Origin: Hetaerina americana | Taxonomy: Eukaryota; Arthropoda; Insecta; Odonata; Calopterygidae | Direction of reading: 5' to 3' | Assembly (NCBI GenBank): GCA_022747635.1 | Contig: JAKTNV010000179.1 | Location: forward strand, 310,001-374,000 | Length of the DNA stretch: 64,000 nucleotides | Part shown: one piece after another, positions 12,701 to 26,200 of the stretch | Layout of the letters: each line of letters opens with the position of its first letter | How positions within the stretch are numbered: the first letter of the stretch is position 1 | Notes under the pieces: model-generated | The model's input: the letters and a program-made list of their open reading frames with translations, nothing else | Databases searched by the model: none | Told to the model about the DNA's origin: nothing | Program-made: the position numbers and the translations under genes

Positions 12701-15700
12701 GGAGTAATGCTAGATAGCCGATGGGGAAGCACAAGGCTGTGTAATGAGTATAGCTATGGAAACCATCAGGAGTAAAGCTATTTGAATGAGCGTGTAGAAA
12801 TGCTGAAATCCTATTGCTTTCCATTTCTACCTTGTCACCTGATCACGCCATCACTGCTGCCGGTTTCAAGAGTGTAGGCTAGTCTTCAGAATTTTTCAGA
12901 AAAGTGGAGAGGGAAGTTTCCAGTACACAGTACTGCAAATGATTTCAATGTAAATTACATATTTGAGGGTGACAGAACCGTGTCTTGGCTTGCAATGTAA
13001 CTATAGGCATGGTTCAAGTAATCTATGCTAAAAGTACACAAAATACATGGTTATATGCTGCTCAAAGAATTTGACAGGAATTATTTTGAAGCAGAAATGA
13101 AACATAAAGCTTTTAATCTATAAATTATGTGATTCTTATGCATTTAAAAAATATAAATGTAGTTTTGCGTAAAATGTAAATCCATTTAAATGATGAGGTA
13201 TTCAATGTAAAAAATGTATGCTAATTTTCTTCTTAAAATTTTGTTCTCCTTACATTTTTACTTCCATGTAGCGCGTAGCTTTAGAAAAAAATTCTGATAA
13301 GTGTTTGTAGCCCTCGAACAATTATTATTTAATCCTAAACTAATTCCATGTACTTTTCCCTGTATGCTTAAATAGCGAATAACTTTTCTGGTTCATGTTA
13401 ATTACTCTCTGGAATACATATATATCTAGGAGCAAAAGTACTCTAATTGATGAAGTTGAGTCTCTTTCCAGCGTAATACTTGGATGTAATGTGAAGTCAT
13501 TTCTTTCACTTTATCCTCTGTGTATACAAGGTAAAATGACTTTTTATTCAACTGTTTTACTCTCTAGGTGATGTCTCTTGGGTAATGCGAATTCAAAATC
13601 AAGCTTACTTCCAAACCTCTCCACTGGACTTTCCTCTAGCGGATATCAGCACTCTCTTCTTGCCATCCCTGTCAAAGGAGGACAAAAAGTTTCAAGATTT
13701 TGTCACAGGCCACAAAAGAATTGATAGCGAAAATCTTGGAGAAAGCGAATATGATGTAAGTTATGATAATATGTGAAAACCTTCTCATGAATTGAATGAG
13801 TAAATATATTGTGTTGTCTTTTGAAGTATTTATAGAATGACCAATTCAAAGAAAATGTGGTTGATGTTATTATTTCTGCAAGTGTGAGAGTTTAATGGTG
13901 CCCTCTGAATTAGCATCCTTATGATATTTGTGCAAGAAAATGACTTTTTCAAGGACTTTATGCTGCCTATCCTCACTATTGAGAGCTTCAACTTGCTCTG
14001 ATGTTGCAAGCATAATTCTGCTGTGGCTTTAAATGAGTGTCTCTGAATGATATTTGCACACCCATCAGGACATTATGTAGCCAATCTAATCTGCTTTTCC
14101 AAAATGATGCCCATGCAGTACGTACATCCCTGGCACATCTTGCACACATCTTTGAAGTCATTGAGCTGCATCTAATCTCACGGCTGAAGTCATTTTGATG
14201 CCCATTTGCAATTCAGCTTACACAGTTTTATGTTTACTCATTGCTCAAAAGTTGACATATATGTTAAACCAATGCAGTGAAAACACAATTATTTCAAACT
14301 CACTGGTAACTGTATGGTAAGCATGTTTTAATAAACACTAGGCACCCGAGGAAAACTACGGTACTAATTATTGACCCATATTATCTTATGGCCCCAGCAG
14401 TACACTCACTAGTACCATGCTCTTATTGATTCCATCATGTGTGTGTATTTGGTCATTTGGTGATGCCAAAAAAATTATGCTTAAGGTTTATTCAATGGAA
14501 ATTATAAATACATTATTAAGTATCGTTAAGTATCTTCATCTTTTCTTCTATCATGGAATGAACCTGCCTGGAATGTGAATTAAGTTTGCTGAAAACAAAT
14601 CACATATAGCCTGCTCTGCGGGGATTAACACTCCTTTAATTGCTAGTGGAGTTTCCAAATGGTAAAATGCAGTGGTTTAATTTTCAAATTGTTGCTAGCA
14701 TTGGCACAAAATAGCAGCGTGAGATGGTCTTTCCGAATCTTTGTAATTTCTCATAACTTGCTATGGTATCCCAGCTTAACCTGTCCAAAGCAACACAGCA
14801 TTCAAATACAAGCACAGAGGAATTTCAAAATTGCAACATTATTCCACAAAATGTTTGGTGTATATTATTGGAAAAATGGTTTTCATCTCTAAAGATGGAA
14901 AATGTATACTCTGAAAAAATTAAGTAACATGTCAAACAAGAATGGTAAACATTTTGTACAATTTTAATTGTTGTTTTAAATGCAAATTATTTTTTAAAAA
15001 TACTTTTATGGAAGTTAAATGCACACTTGGTGGCTTTTGCTGCTCACTGAGGCAAGAGACAGCTCCGTCTCCCGCAACATCCTTCTCCACTTTCTGTGGT
15101 TTCTGTTTGTCTATTTCCTTGATTGTCATTGATGACTACCGCCCTTGTGCCGTAGGCCATACTGGACCACCACTTCGACCAGGCATCCGATGTGAGCGCA
15201 TCCTTCCAAGTGGGACAGGGCGGAGCGAGCCACCTCGGCCCGAGTCCCATGCCATCCCCCTCCCCACTGCACTCCAAGAGGAGCAGCCCGTCTCCTCACA
15301 TGCACAGCAGCAGTGGACTGGGGCAGCACCCGCCTGCCACGGTTCCCATAGACCGGCAGAACTCGGGAAGCAGTCAGAAGAGTGACTCCATCTCCATCAA
15401 GGAAGACGAATTACAGGTTTGCCATTGTGTGAAATCTTGAGGTGATTCATGACTAGTGCCTTGGCCATGTCACTTAGCACATTGTACAGCAGTAATGTCG
15501 AAGCTTTAATATTTGGTGTCTATTCAGAATTCTCTATAAGATAGACTTCATCAATAGTATTTCACTCGGCAGTGGATCACTGCTGACCGCACGCCTCCAC
15601 TCTTCTCCGTTTATTATGCATTTGACCCCTTTGTGCACACCCTGATGGATGCTCTGCTTCCTCGCACATTCCTCTTTACTTGGCCACATGCACCTGCCGC

Positions 15701-17154
15701 TCGGGTATTCCTTGGGGAACCTTCCCTTCTGTTATCTTTCTAAAAAATTCATTTTGTCTCAAGGTGTGCCCTCTATGTATGTCTGTTTCTTCCTTCACTT
15801 ATCCTGCTCCATGTTGCCTTTCCCTCGTCTGCTCGCATGTGTAATTCTTCATCTCTCATTGTTCATTCAATCTTAAGCATTGACCAACAGTGCCAGTATG
15901 TTCAATAGATTAAAGAATCAATGAAACCCATGTCTATATTTCATTTAATTTTCAATCGAAGATAAGTATTTTGGAACCGAAAGAAGTATTTTCTGGCCTG
16001 GCTATCAAAAGTGTGGATAACTATGATTTGTGTGTTGAGGTATAGAATGAGCCATGGAAAGATAACTGCGTTGGACAGGCATCTCACCTTGAACTATTTT
16101 TTGCATTGAAATCTGGAGAAGGCCAGTGATGAGTGTGTTTCACCCAAGGGATCTGCAAAGGTGACCGGGAGGAAAGCCGAGAAGGAGGTTGATAAGGAGG
16201 ATGACTCCATGGAGCACGAGGGGGAGTGTGAGGAGGGGGAAGCGTACCCATTGGGGGGTGTGGAGGAGGAGGGCGTCAGGGGCCGTGCGTCCCCATCGGT
16301 GGCTGTTGCCATTGAGGGGCGTGCCCGCAATCCAGTGCGCCGCTCCAACTCCAGCCCAGAGATGAACAGCAACTGGCGAAACCCCTTCCTCGCAGCATCG
16401 CCCTTTGCTCACGAGAGGGATGGTGCCAGTGAAACCACGCACATGGTGATTGCAGGGGGGGGTGCCGTTGGTGACCCAGTGGAATCTGGCATGGCGGCCT
16501 CTGGTGAGAGGTGGATGGCGGATGGCAAGCCGGAGGCACCCTGCCCACCAGAACCCAAGAAGCTCAACAAGCCCATCCCCTTGACCAAGGACACCAGGTG
16601 AGGTGTGATGTCACTCTCAACCAGTGAGCATTGCTCTTATGACTGAGGGACCCAAAAGCTAAGGAACCAGACAGAGGGAATAATGATTGGATTATTATTA
16701 GAAGTAGCCTTTGAGTCAACTAAAGCTATGATGGTCTATTATTAGTTTTCACTCTTCAATGTTTTCAATTTAATAACTTGTTGCTCATTTGTATTATTCC
16801 CGAATGAAATATTTTAAGTACGTCCTTGCTGAATTCGGGGGGTCTCAAACAAAGCTTGTGAGAATGGGATGATTCAAAATTTATTGTTAGCACAGACCTA
16901 TAAGGCAATGTTGAGTGAAAAATTGTATTAAAAATTATTTCAACAAAGATAACAATGATTGTAAAACTGTAGATTCTCCGAGGTACAGGAATCTTGTCAT
17001 CTGACAAACATTGAATTGAAGTATTCTTGTTATAATGTGATGTATGTTATTGTATGATGTGCCATCTTTTGAAATTCCTGTAATTAAGGCAAAACATTGG
17101 AATTTAGTTTCTGATAATATTTCCTGTTCTGAAAATGATAGATAGAATCGCTGT

Positions 17155-17233
<79 letters not shown>

Positions 17234-20200
17234 GCATATTTCATTTTCTGCGTGCTGTGTAACTTTATCTATGAAATGAATGTAGTTTTTGAAAAATGCA
17301 TGAAAACATTTTTGTTAGAAGTCTTATGAACCACACGTGCCACAGGGTCAGCTACGAGGCAATCCCAGAGGAAATATTTGGTCCTGGCACGACACCTCCC
17401 AGGACGTCCATGCTCCTGAACCAGGAGGTGACAAGAAGTACCGTGGGCTCGGCCCCAGGTCTCACTGCCCCCACTCCTGCTACCGTCATGGCCCCTCCAC
17501 GCTCATCTAACCTACAGCCCACCGCAGGCACCGACGCTCCCCTTCCCGGGAGGAGCCCCTCCGCTGCCTCCACTCCCGCCGCCTCCTCCTCCTCATCCTC
17601 CTCAGTCCTCGTGTCGAGCAACGCCAGGGTCACAAGGGTGGGAGGAGGGCAGGATGGCCTGAGGTCTCCCACTGTGCCCGCTGCACCAATCCAGGATCTC
17701 CTTGCTTCTCATGCAGTGTTGGCGGCGGCTAAAACGGCCACACTCGCCAGTGAAGTCTATTCAAAGGTGAGTCGGACGGGTTCAATTCTACCTTCTAATT
17801 GATCCAATTCCAGGAAGTAACTGATTGGTGCCAGTTGTGCTGGAAACTCAATGGATACATACTTCCACCTCTGCCACTACCCATTGATTGTAATTAATTG
17901 GTTTTATTGTTGTCCTGCACAATCATGACGTTAGTTTTATCTCGGTAAGACACAGGGAGTTGCCCAGGATCACTGCAGACTGTAAAATGAAGGAATTTTA
18001 CTGGACAAGAGAAATTTTAGGACATTTACGTCAATGTTTTTGTAATTCAATAAATGCCATCTATGTAAACATTCCATGCCATGCATCTGCTGTCCTCATA
18101 AATAAAATTATTGGAATTCAAGAATTTTTAGAAATCAAGAATGAGGAGTTTTTTTTTAATATCAGATCTGCAATTATCTGCAAGTTTGGAAGAAAATACA
18201 TTCATCACCCCATGAATTGCCTTGTGAAGATATTTTTTGCAATTGTTTTCACCGAAGCATATATATCCCTGAGCTATGGACTGCAGGTAGTGCTGAAAAG
18301 AACTCTGTGAAGAAGCCAATCGATATACAATGATAATACCACCACTTGTTCTGGAATCTTTCATTAGTTGAAGCCTTCGGCAGCGAACCGGAAGGAGGAT
18401 GCCATAAGTGGGTCCAGTCAGCAGATGGGGTCGAACACAGAGGGCAGCTCAAGTCAGCAACCTGCAGGGGGTGCACGTCCCGACCCCTCGTCACTGCCAC
18501 CCCTGGCATTCAAGAGGGACAGGGGACACACCATCTCAGTGATGAGCCCAGTGAGGAAGCCACGGGTGGAGTGGGATTTCTCTGCATCCCGCGTGGGCGG
18601 CACCTCCCCCAGGGGTGGCAGTGGGTCCATGGCCAAGGAAGCCCCACGAACCGGTATCAATCCTAGGTATGCTGACTTCTTTTGAATTCTTCGACTGGTA
18701 GATGTTCGTCCATTCCTTAGTCCTTGTGAGCAAAGATTGATTGACTCCAGCCTTCCTTTCTTCTCGAGTGTTAATCCCCTGCAACCTGGTAACTCTTCAG
18801 TATTACATCCCTCTTTATGTACTGTAGCCCACCCATTTGCCCCTTATGTTGGTGTGGTGGTTATGACATTTGGCTGCAGGCTTAGGAGGAGTGCTAGGTT
18901 AAGATCCCAGATGATATTGGGCAGCCCCACGTAATATCCAAGCCCTATGATTTCCTAGTTGCCAGAAGTGCAGGGCGGAAGCAGAGGTCATAGGAACTGG
19001 CCCCCACATCCTGTGTCCGTTCCACCTGCCTTTATTCGGCCGAGGAATCAAAATATAATCGCCTCATTTTTTTTCCCTTCTGTTCTCTTTGACGCAATAT
19101 GGCACCTAAGGTGCCCTGGTGTTTTATAAAAGAAGGCGTGATTGGTAATTTTTCATCAGATTGTCCAGTTTTTCTCACTAATTAAAATGAAATAAACGAA
19201 AAAGCTGGATTGTTGAGTGCTAACTTCCTGCGTCATCAGGTTATCGTGCATGTCCTCACATGACTGCATTTGTAATCTAAGCATAGGTGGTCAGGGTGCA
19301 ATTCAGTGTGCTGATTTGGTCCCAGGGGATAAAACCCCTTAATGGTCACAGTTAATGCGAATTGTAGGGCAAATCGGATGGATGAGATTGCTTGAGTGGA
19401 ACGTCCATGTCAGTTAAAAGGTTTTAATCCCCAGGAATGAGATATGTGAATGATAATGGATTGAATATTACCTCATGGTTTATTGGGTGCTTATTGCCAC
19501 AGTTCCAAAAAAATTAAGGCGACAGTCACTGTAAATAAATCAGCCAATGAAACTTGATTTCAAACTATTTACTTCTTACCAGTAACAATAGAAGAAGTAT
19601 CAGGCTCTGTTTTTGAATAAATCAGGCATATACTATGTCTGTGGGTACGTTGACATGTGTAATTACTTAAAAATTCATTTTGAGTGGTGAGTTTATTTCA
19701 GAAAGTATATGACACATTTAATGCAGTGTATGTTTGTATGTCAAATATATAATGAATTATTATTATTTTTGGTAATCTACCGCTTTAGGTCAGTTTTTGA
19801 TGGGCACAAGCTACCTAAAAGCACAGTGGCAATTCCCTTGTCTTTGTTAACCAAATACGACCTGACTTTCAACCTCGCAATAGGCCCATCTTCTCTTCTG
19901 CATATATTCCATCGCCGTCCATTCCGCCCAACATCCCTATCCCCTATTCCTGCCCCTTCCCCCCTTGCCTAACATTCTCCCCTTTCTCACAGTCTTTAAC
20001 TTCCCACTGCCACTTAATATGCCCTTCATCCATTTTCCCTGCCTCCTCATGATTTCCCCCAACAGTCCCCTCTCCTAGCCCACCATACCCAGTACCTCCT
20101 CATTTGTTTCCCTTTCGGTCCATTTCACCTTCGCCATCCTTCTCCACACCCACATTTCAAAAGCCTCCAATCTACGCCTATCCTCCTGCTTCAATTACCA

Positions 20201-23200
20201 CGTTTCCATACTGTATGTAACTACGCTCCAAATCAAAGATTTGACAAACCTTTTCTTAACATCCTTACTCAACATTCCTGTCATCAATTCTCTCCTCATC
20301 AATGCATGCCATGCCTTGGCTGACTGGCAGACTAAAGCTTGGTCAACAGTGAATCCAACTGACTTTACAAATTCCCCAGCCACTTTCATTCCTACCTCCA
20401 GTTCTTCCCATGCCTCCGTAATCATTTCCTCTACATACAGGAATGAATATAAAACCCAAAGCTGTACTCTTAAGGGTTTTATATTCATTCCATTCATTCG
20501 GCCGTAGTACGTTCTTTATCTATTTACTCTACATACAGGTTGAACAGCAGCGGTGATAATGGGCAACCCTGCCTTACACCTCTTCCTAACACTGCCCATC
20601 CGGTTTCCCCGTTCCCCACTCGCACCTGAGCAGTCTGAGACATATAAAGGTTGCGGATCAGCCTCCTGTCCCTCCAATCTATTCCTATTTTCTGCAATAT
20701 AATGATTAGTTTTTCCCATTTCACTCTATCAAATGCCTTTTCTAAATCTAAGAAAAAGACGTTCAAGGTCTGTCCAATAAATATTCAAACTGAGGCCATA
20801 AGAACTTGATTTTGCCAAATTTAGTCTACATCGATTTTGTCCCCATCTATGTACTCTCCATTCATTGCTATGCTCCTATTCCATCTTCTTTTCCATGGTT
20901 TAAAGCACCCTTGGAAGTCCTCCTCGGCAGTTAGGCTTTTTAGTTGTCTCGTCGTTTCTTGCTTTATTGTGTCTTCCACATCTTCCCAGTGATGTCCCCT
21001 CATCACATTTTTGCATTTTGGAAATCGGGGAAAGTTTGCAAGGGTTGAGATGTGGCCAATAAGGAGGATGATCAAGGATCAAGGTGATTGAATTTTTTGC
21101 CGGCAACTGGCAAACAGTCTTTGCTGAATGCACAGGTGCACGTGGTCATGGTGAAGGGGGGTCCATCCATCACCTCGAGTCGAATTCGGTCGTACACATC
21201 ACGCGCGATCTCTCATACGCTTGAGAACTCTCAAGGTAGAACACTCTGCATTTACTGTTTGTCATTCAGGAAGAAATTCACGATGAACGACACAACTTCG
21301 ACATCAAAGACAACCAGGAGCATCGTGGCTTTGATTTTCAATCAGTTTTCTCTCGATTTTTTGGTTCGAGGTTCATCTTTTGCCCCCCACTCCTTACTTT
21401 GCGATTTTAGTTCAATGTCATACTTGTAAAACCATGATTTGTCACCAGTGATTACCCTATTGAGAAACCCAGCGTCATTTTCAAATGAATTATTCCAGTC
21501 AGTAACTCTTTTCAACTTTTGATCTGGCGTCGGCAGCTTGGGCACGATTTTTGCACACATTTTTTTTAAACCCAAATTTTTGGTTAAAATAGTGTGCACT
21601 GTTGATTTTCCTCAAGTCAGTTCATCAGCTATCATTCGGACGGTTTTTTGACAAGCAGTAAGGACAAGGGACCGCACGCAATCGGTGTTGTTGCGAATGC
21701 AGTTGATTGAAGGTTGTCCCGGCCTTGCGTCATCCGTGGTGTCTTGACGGACATCTTTAAAATGCCTAATCCACTTGAAAACTGATATTTTCTTACGAGC
21801 ATTATCACTGTAAACAGCTGCAGTCAACATGTCAGTAATTTCTTGATACTTTTTTTTACTGCACTTCTCCCAAAACCTTGCTGTTGATTCATTGCTCCGT
21901 GATTTCGTCGGTGTCCATTTTAAACAAACGGTGAAACAAGGACGACGGAAACTAACACAACAGGCATACCATACGCACAGCTCGACGATCCGCCAAGCAC
22001 AGACGGCTGGCTCATTGGGCCCTCAGGCAACCAGCACCACTACTAGGTGGGGCTATAGTCCTGGCAATGGCCGCCAGTTTACACCAGTTCACGTATTTAT
22101 TGGACAGACCTTGTACCTCACCTGATGAGCGTAGAAAGAAAAACTTTGCTCTCCCGCACAAAGTTATGTGGAAGTGCAAAGTTTCCTTTTGTACCCTCAT
22201 CATGAAGGAATTCCACGAAGTTGAGGCTGAAGTTATCACGTTTATATACCACTTGATTGTATTCTATATTCCTCTCGTTTATTGATGTAAATACTGTAAT
22301 GACTTCAGGTGTGCCTCTCTCGTTCTTGAACCCAAACTGATAATGCGCAACGTAATCCTTTGCCCTGCTCTCCCTCTTCTTGTTGATGATCTTGAGAATC
22401 ACTGTGGCTGTGACATAATTAATTACAAAGTGAATAAGTCAAGGGGTATATTACATATTTCTTGTGCCTTTGTGTCAGCGTAGGTAAAAAACATCCAGAT
22501 CAATCAGTTTCTTCAAAAACACAGTGAGAAAAATTTTCATGGAAATTATTTACTGAGCAGAGTAAGTAAAAAAATTGCTATTTATCGTGGAAGCAACCTT
22601 GACAGCACCAGCATTTGGAGGGAAATTTGGGTTGACGAATTATCTCACATCTTTGTGTGGATGGTTGTCATAATAGTTGACCGTGACCTTTCTGTTAACA
22701 GCTTGGTTAGAAAACACACCAGTTTCCCAGTCTGTTAGCATATCTAAACAGCTTTTTATAGTGTTCTATCATAGGTGGGGATTAGTGACAATCTGCTATT
22801 TAGAGAATTTTCTCATAGTTTTTTCCATAATTGTAAAATATTCCTTCGAGTGATAATCCCTCAAAATGCCTCTGTGAAGTGATAACAGCATTAATCAACC
22901 AAGGGTTGCTTTGATAGGTGAGTGTGAAGTTCACCTTGTGCTAAGCCCAACAGCATGTGTGAAATGGACGCATCAGTAGGGTTGGGGGGCCAGTCCCTGA
23001 TTCCCTGTGTCGCCTGTGTTGTGGCTTGTGTGAAGCTGAGGGCGCCCAGAGAGGCATGCGCAGGAATCGAACCCTGGTCACAAGTCCAATGCTCTGCTCA
23101 CCACATCCCTGCCGAGTGTTGATCTCATTTTATTTCTTCATTTCCAGCTTTGTGTTCCTGCAACTCTATCATAATGCTCACTTTGGCAGCACCTCTGAAA

Positions 23201-26200
23201 AGCCTATATTGGTGCCATCAAATAGTAAAATGGCTAAGATCGGTTTAAGGAATCTGGACTACATTCCACCTTATGAAACTCACAAGATTGGAGTGATCTA
23301 TGTAGGACCAGGCCAAGCTAATTCCGAAGCAGATATTCTGAGAAATCAGTTTGGTTCTCTTAGATATGCCGAGTTTCTTCAGGTAAGTCACATTCTTTTA
23401 AATGATTGCTTCCTCGTTTTTATTTTTTCCTGAATTCATTACTTAATTTCCTGTTAACTTAGTCTCATTTTCTGGGGAGAATGCATTCATCTGTGTCGAG
23501 GGTATTCTAGAGGAGGGTGTAAAACTTTTGGATGTGATATGGAATGTGATAATTAGCATTCAGTGCACTTGACGCATTCCTCGCAACAAGGGCACACCCA
23601 CCCTGAGTCTTAAGACTGCTAGCTTTATTTTCATGAGAACTTAGTTCTTCCTCCGTCAGAGTGGCTTCTTGCTGTGAGGCTGGCTCACACGTATCCGCAC
23701 TTCAAGTGTGTGCCAGTTTACAGGAGAGCATGATCTTTAGGTGGGCAATGGCAAAAACGCCACTGCTTCCCGACTAACCTGGTGTCGTGGGGATCATGAG
23801 CCTTGACCTCAACAATATTGTTTGTCGGCAGGTTATAGATTATCCGGGGTGTTAGTTGTTCCTCTCCCGCATTCTATTTATTTTGATGTGTAATTGAACT
23901 TAGTAGTAGTATTTAGGGGAGGCGACCGACTGCTGAGGTCAATTGCGCCATAGGGGATGGACGGGAAAGGATGAAGGGTGGAGAGAAACCCGGCATCGGC
24001 ATTAGCCTACTCTACACGAAAGGTGCCACGGGGTCCGCAGCTTAACGTCCCATCCGACGGACGGCGTACTCACTCAAAGTGCGAATGTTTTTGATTTGTC
24101 TCCCAGTGAATCCATAGGATTCAAAAGTGAGCATGGCACAAATGGTTGGCAGCCCCTGCCAAAGCACACTTACAAGCCAGGGCCATTTTACGTATGGCTT
24201 GGAATACCATTACATCTGGAAATATCTCTGTGTATCATCAAGCATGCTCAAAGTTTTTATAAAATATTAATTATTTGGTCTTACTCTAAGGAAATCAATG
24301 GAAGCCATTTTTTTTTAAGGTTGACATAGCAAAACAAAGGCACAGTATTTACTCTAAATGCCCCCTCGCCCCTTATCTTTGTGATTAAGTTCTGATTTTA
24401 TGGTGCCATCTTGTAAATAATGAACAGCAGGTAAAAGAAATTTTATAAACGTACACATTCATTCAGATGCATCGTGTGTTTCTCAGGCAGTATAAAAAAA
24501 ATGTTAGCAGCGATTACACAACATTTTGGAAATCACAAAATATGCACTATGCAATGATGGAGGGTGTTACTTTGTGGAAATCCTTCATGATGAAGAGCAT
24601 CTTGTCTCTCCTACTCATGACAAAATGTGCTCGATGAAGCTGTATTATTAAAATTATTATCCCCTCCAAATTCAACTTTGGTTTTCTTAGTCCATTCTTT
24701 ATTCATTTGAAAATGAATTGTAAATAATTGGCCAATTGTGATTCATGAGACTTGTTAGAGGCCCATTCTTAAGTTTGACAGCTCACAAAAATTACATAAA
24801 TATCATACAACCATTTAGATGATGCTCTCTAAGTTTACAAATTCGTTGCAGATATGATCTTGTGTACCAGATGTATGATATCTACATCCAAATAGTAATG
24901 ACATTGAGTTGCAAGGATATCATAGTGTAAAAATCATTCCCCTTGGTTGAGACCTGACCCTGGGTCCCTCGATCACCTGATGGAGTGCTTTAGCCTGTTG
25001 AGCTACGTCCCGAGGTTCCCTCTCATTTCCAGGGGCTCTCACTTTTGTGAGCACCCAAGAGATTGACTGCTGAAGTAACTGTCTGGGCATTTCCCCCACA
25101 CTGCTTCGGAATTAACAAAATTCCGATTTGGACCCTCCTAAACATTGTTGATAGTAGTAGTATTTAGGGAAGGCGACCGACTGCTGAGGTCATTTGTGCC
25201 ATTTGGGATGGACAGGAAAGGATGAAGGGTGGAGAGAAACCTGGCGTCGGCATTAGCCTTCTCTTTACGAAAGGCCCCAAGGGGTCCGCAGCTTAACGTC
25301 CCATCCGACGGACGGCATACTCACTCAAAGTGCACTCCACAAAGCACCTCAAGTAGGGATCGAGATACCTCAGAAAAAAATATTCAACACCACTGGGATT
25401 TGAACCCGAGTCCTCTGGGTGGGAAGCCAGTACAATAGCCACCATACCAATCCTGATCCCCGCGCTGTTGATAAAGAATAAAAGTACTCCAATTGAAAAT
25501 TTGAAAGGGGAAAATCTGATTGCATGTGACTGCAGGTGTGTTCATTTTAAATAGGAGATTGCCTTGTAAACTGCAATATTTATAAACGTTGTTCTGAGGT
25601 ATTATGTGTTAACAAATAATCTAAAGTAGGTTTCTGTGAACTTATTGTAATTTATTCTGTACTATTGATGTAGTTTAAATGAGGCGCCATTGTTTGCCAA
25701 TACATGTCCTTTGCAGAGGCTGGGCACCATTGTGCGTCTGAGCGACATAGACCCGCACACGTTCTTCTTGGGTGGCCTGGACAGGAATGGCAACGACGGG
25801 AAGTTCACTTACATTTGGCATGATGATGTCACACAGGTAATGTGCACCACTCTGCTTATTTGTTTTGGCACGTAACGTGCATACCTAAGAATGCCAAAAT
25901 GCACGCCAAATGAAATTTTTGCATTGCTTTGGATGGATCTTAGGATGAGTATTTGTAACTTAATGTAATTTTATTATGTATTGATGCATTGATGCATTCA
26001 GGTTTATGGCAGTGCGTGAACATTGTTACGCACTTTAGTCATCTTCTCTTATTCACTCCATCAGTTGCATATTTAGAAGGTGGATATAATTGTCAAATAA
26101 ACATGGTAATGAATGCTTATGTTTGTTGTACATTGCCATATAATTGTGAGTATTCAAATGCCATTGCAGATAGTTTTTCATGTTGCAACTCTGATGACGA

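Larger units (their letters stand above)
19860..22420 (-). mobile_element. LINE 3' half (NLYMSQTA family), split by a mariner
   Basis: Reading on the - strand: [18 protein letters not shown] and [12 protein letters not shown] (22118-22402), then a mariner, then [50 protein letters not shown] (reverse transcriptase), [20 protein letters not shown], and a C-terminal region to about 19860. The FDRV and [11 protein letters not shown] motifs identify a non-LTR RT; the clade is probably RTE-like but uncertain. Frames are broken by indels and by a small insertion at 20430-20527. Confidence 0.85.
23383..25716 (+). other. TSC2 intron J-K
   Basis: A 2.3-kb intron occupied by two copies of the ACT-tail SINE and one possible tRNA-like repeat. 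The rest shows nothing recognisable. Confidence 0.55.

Noticed and set aside
15044..15329. - strand frames opposite exon F
   Set aside because: They are shadows of the GC-rich TSC2 exon.
16935..17329. Tyr-Ile repeat proteins on both strands
   Set aside because: They are products of the TA dinucleotide tract.
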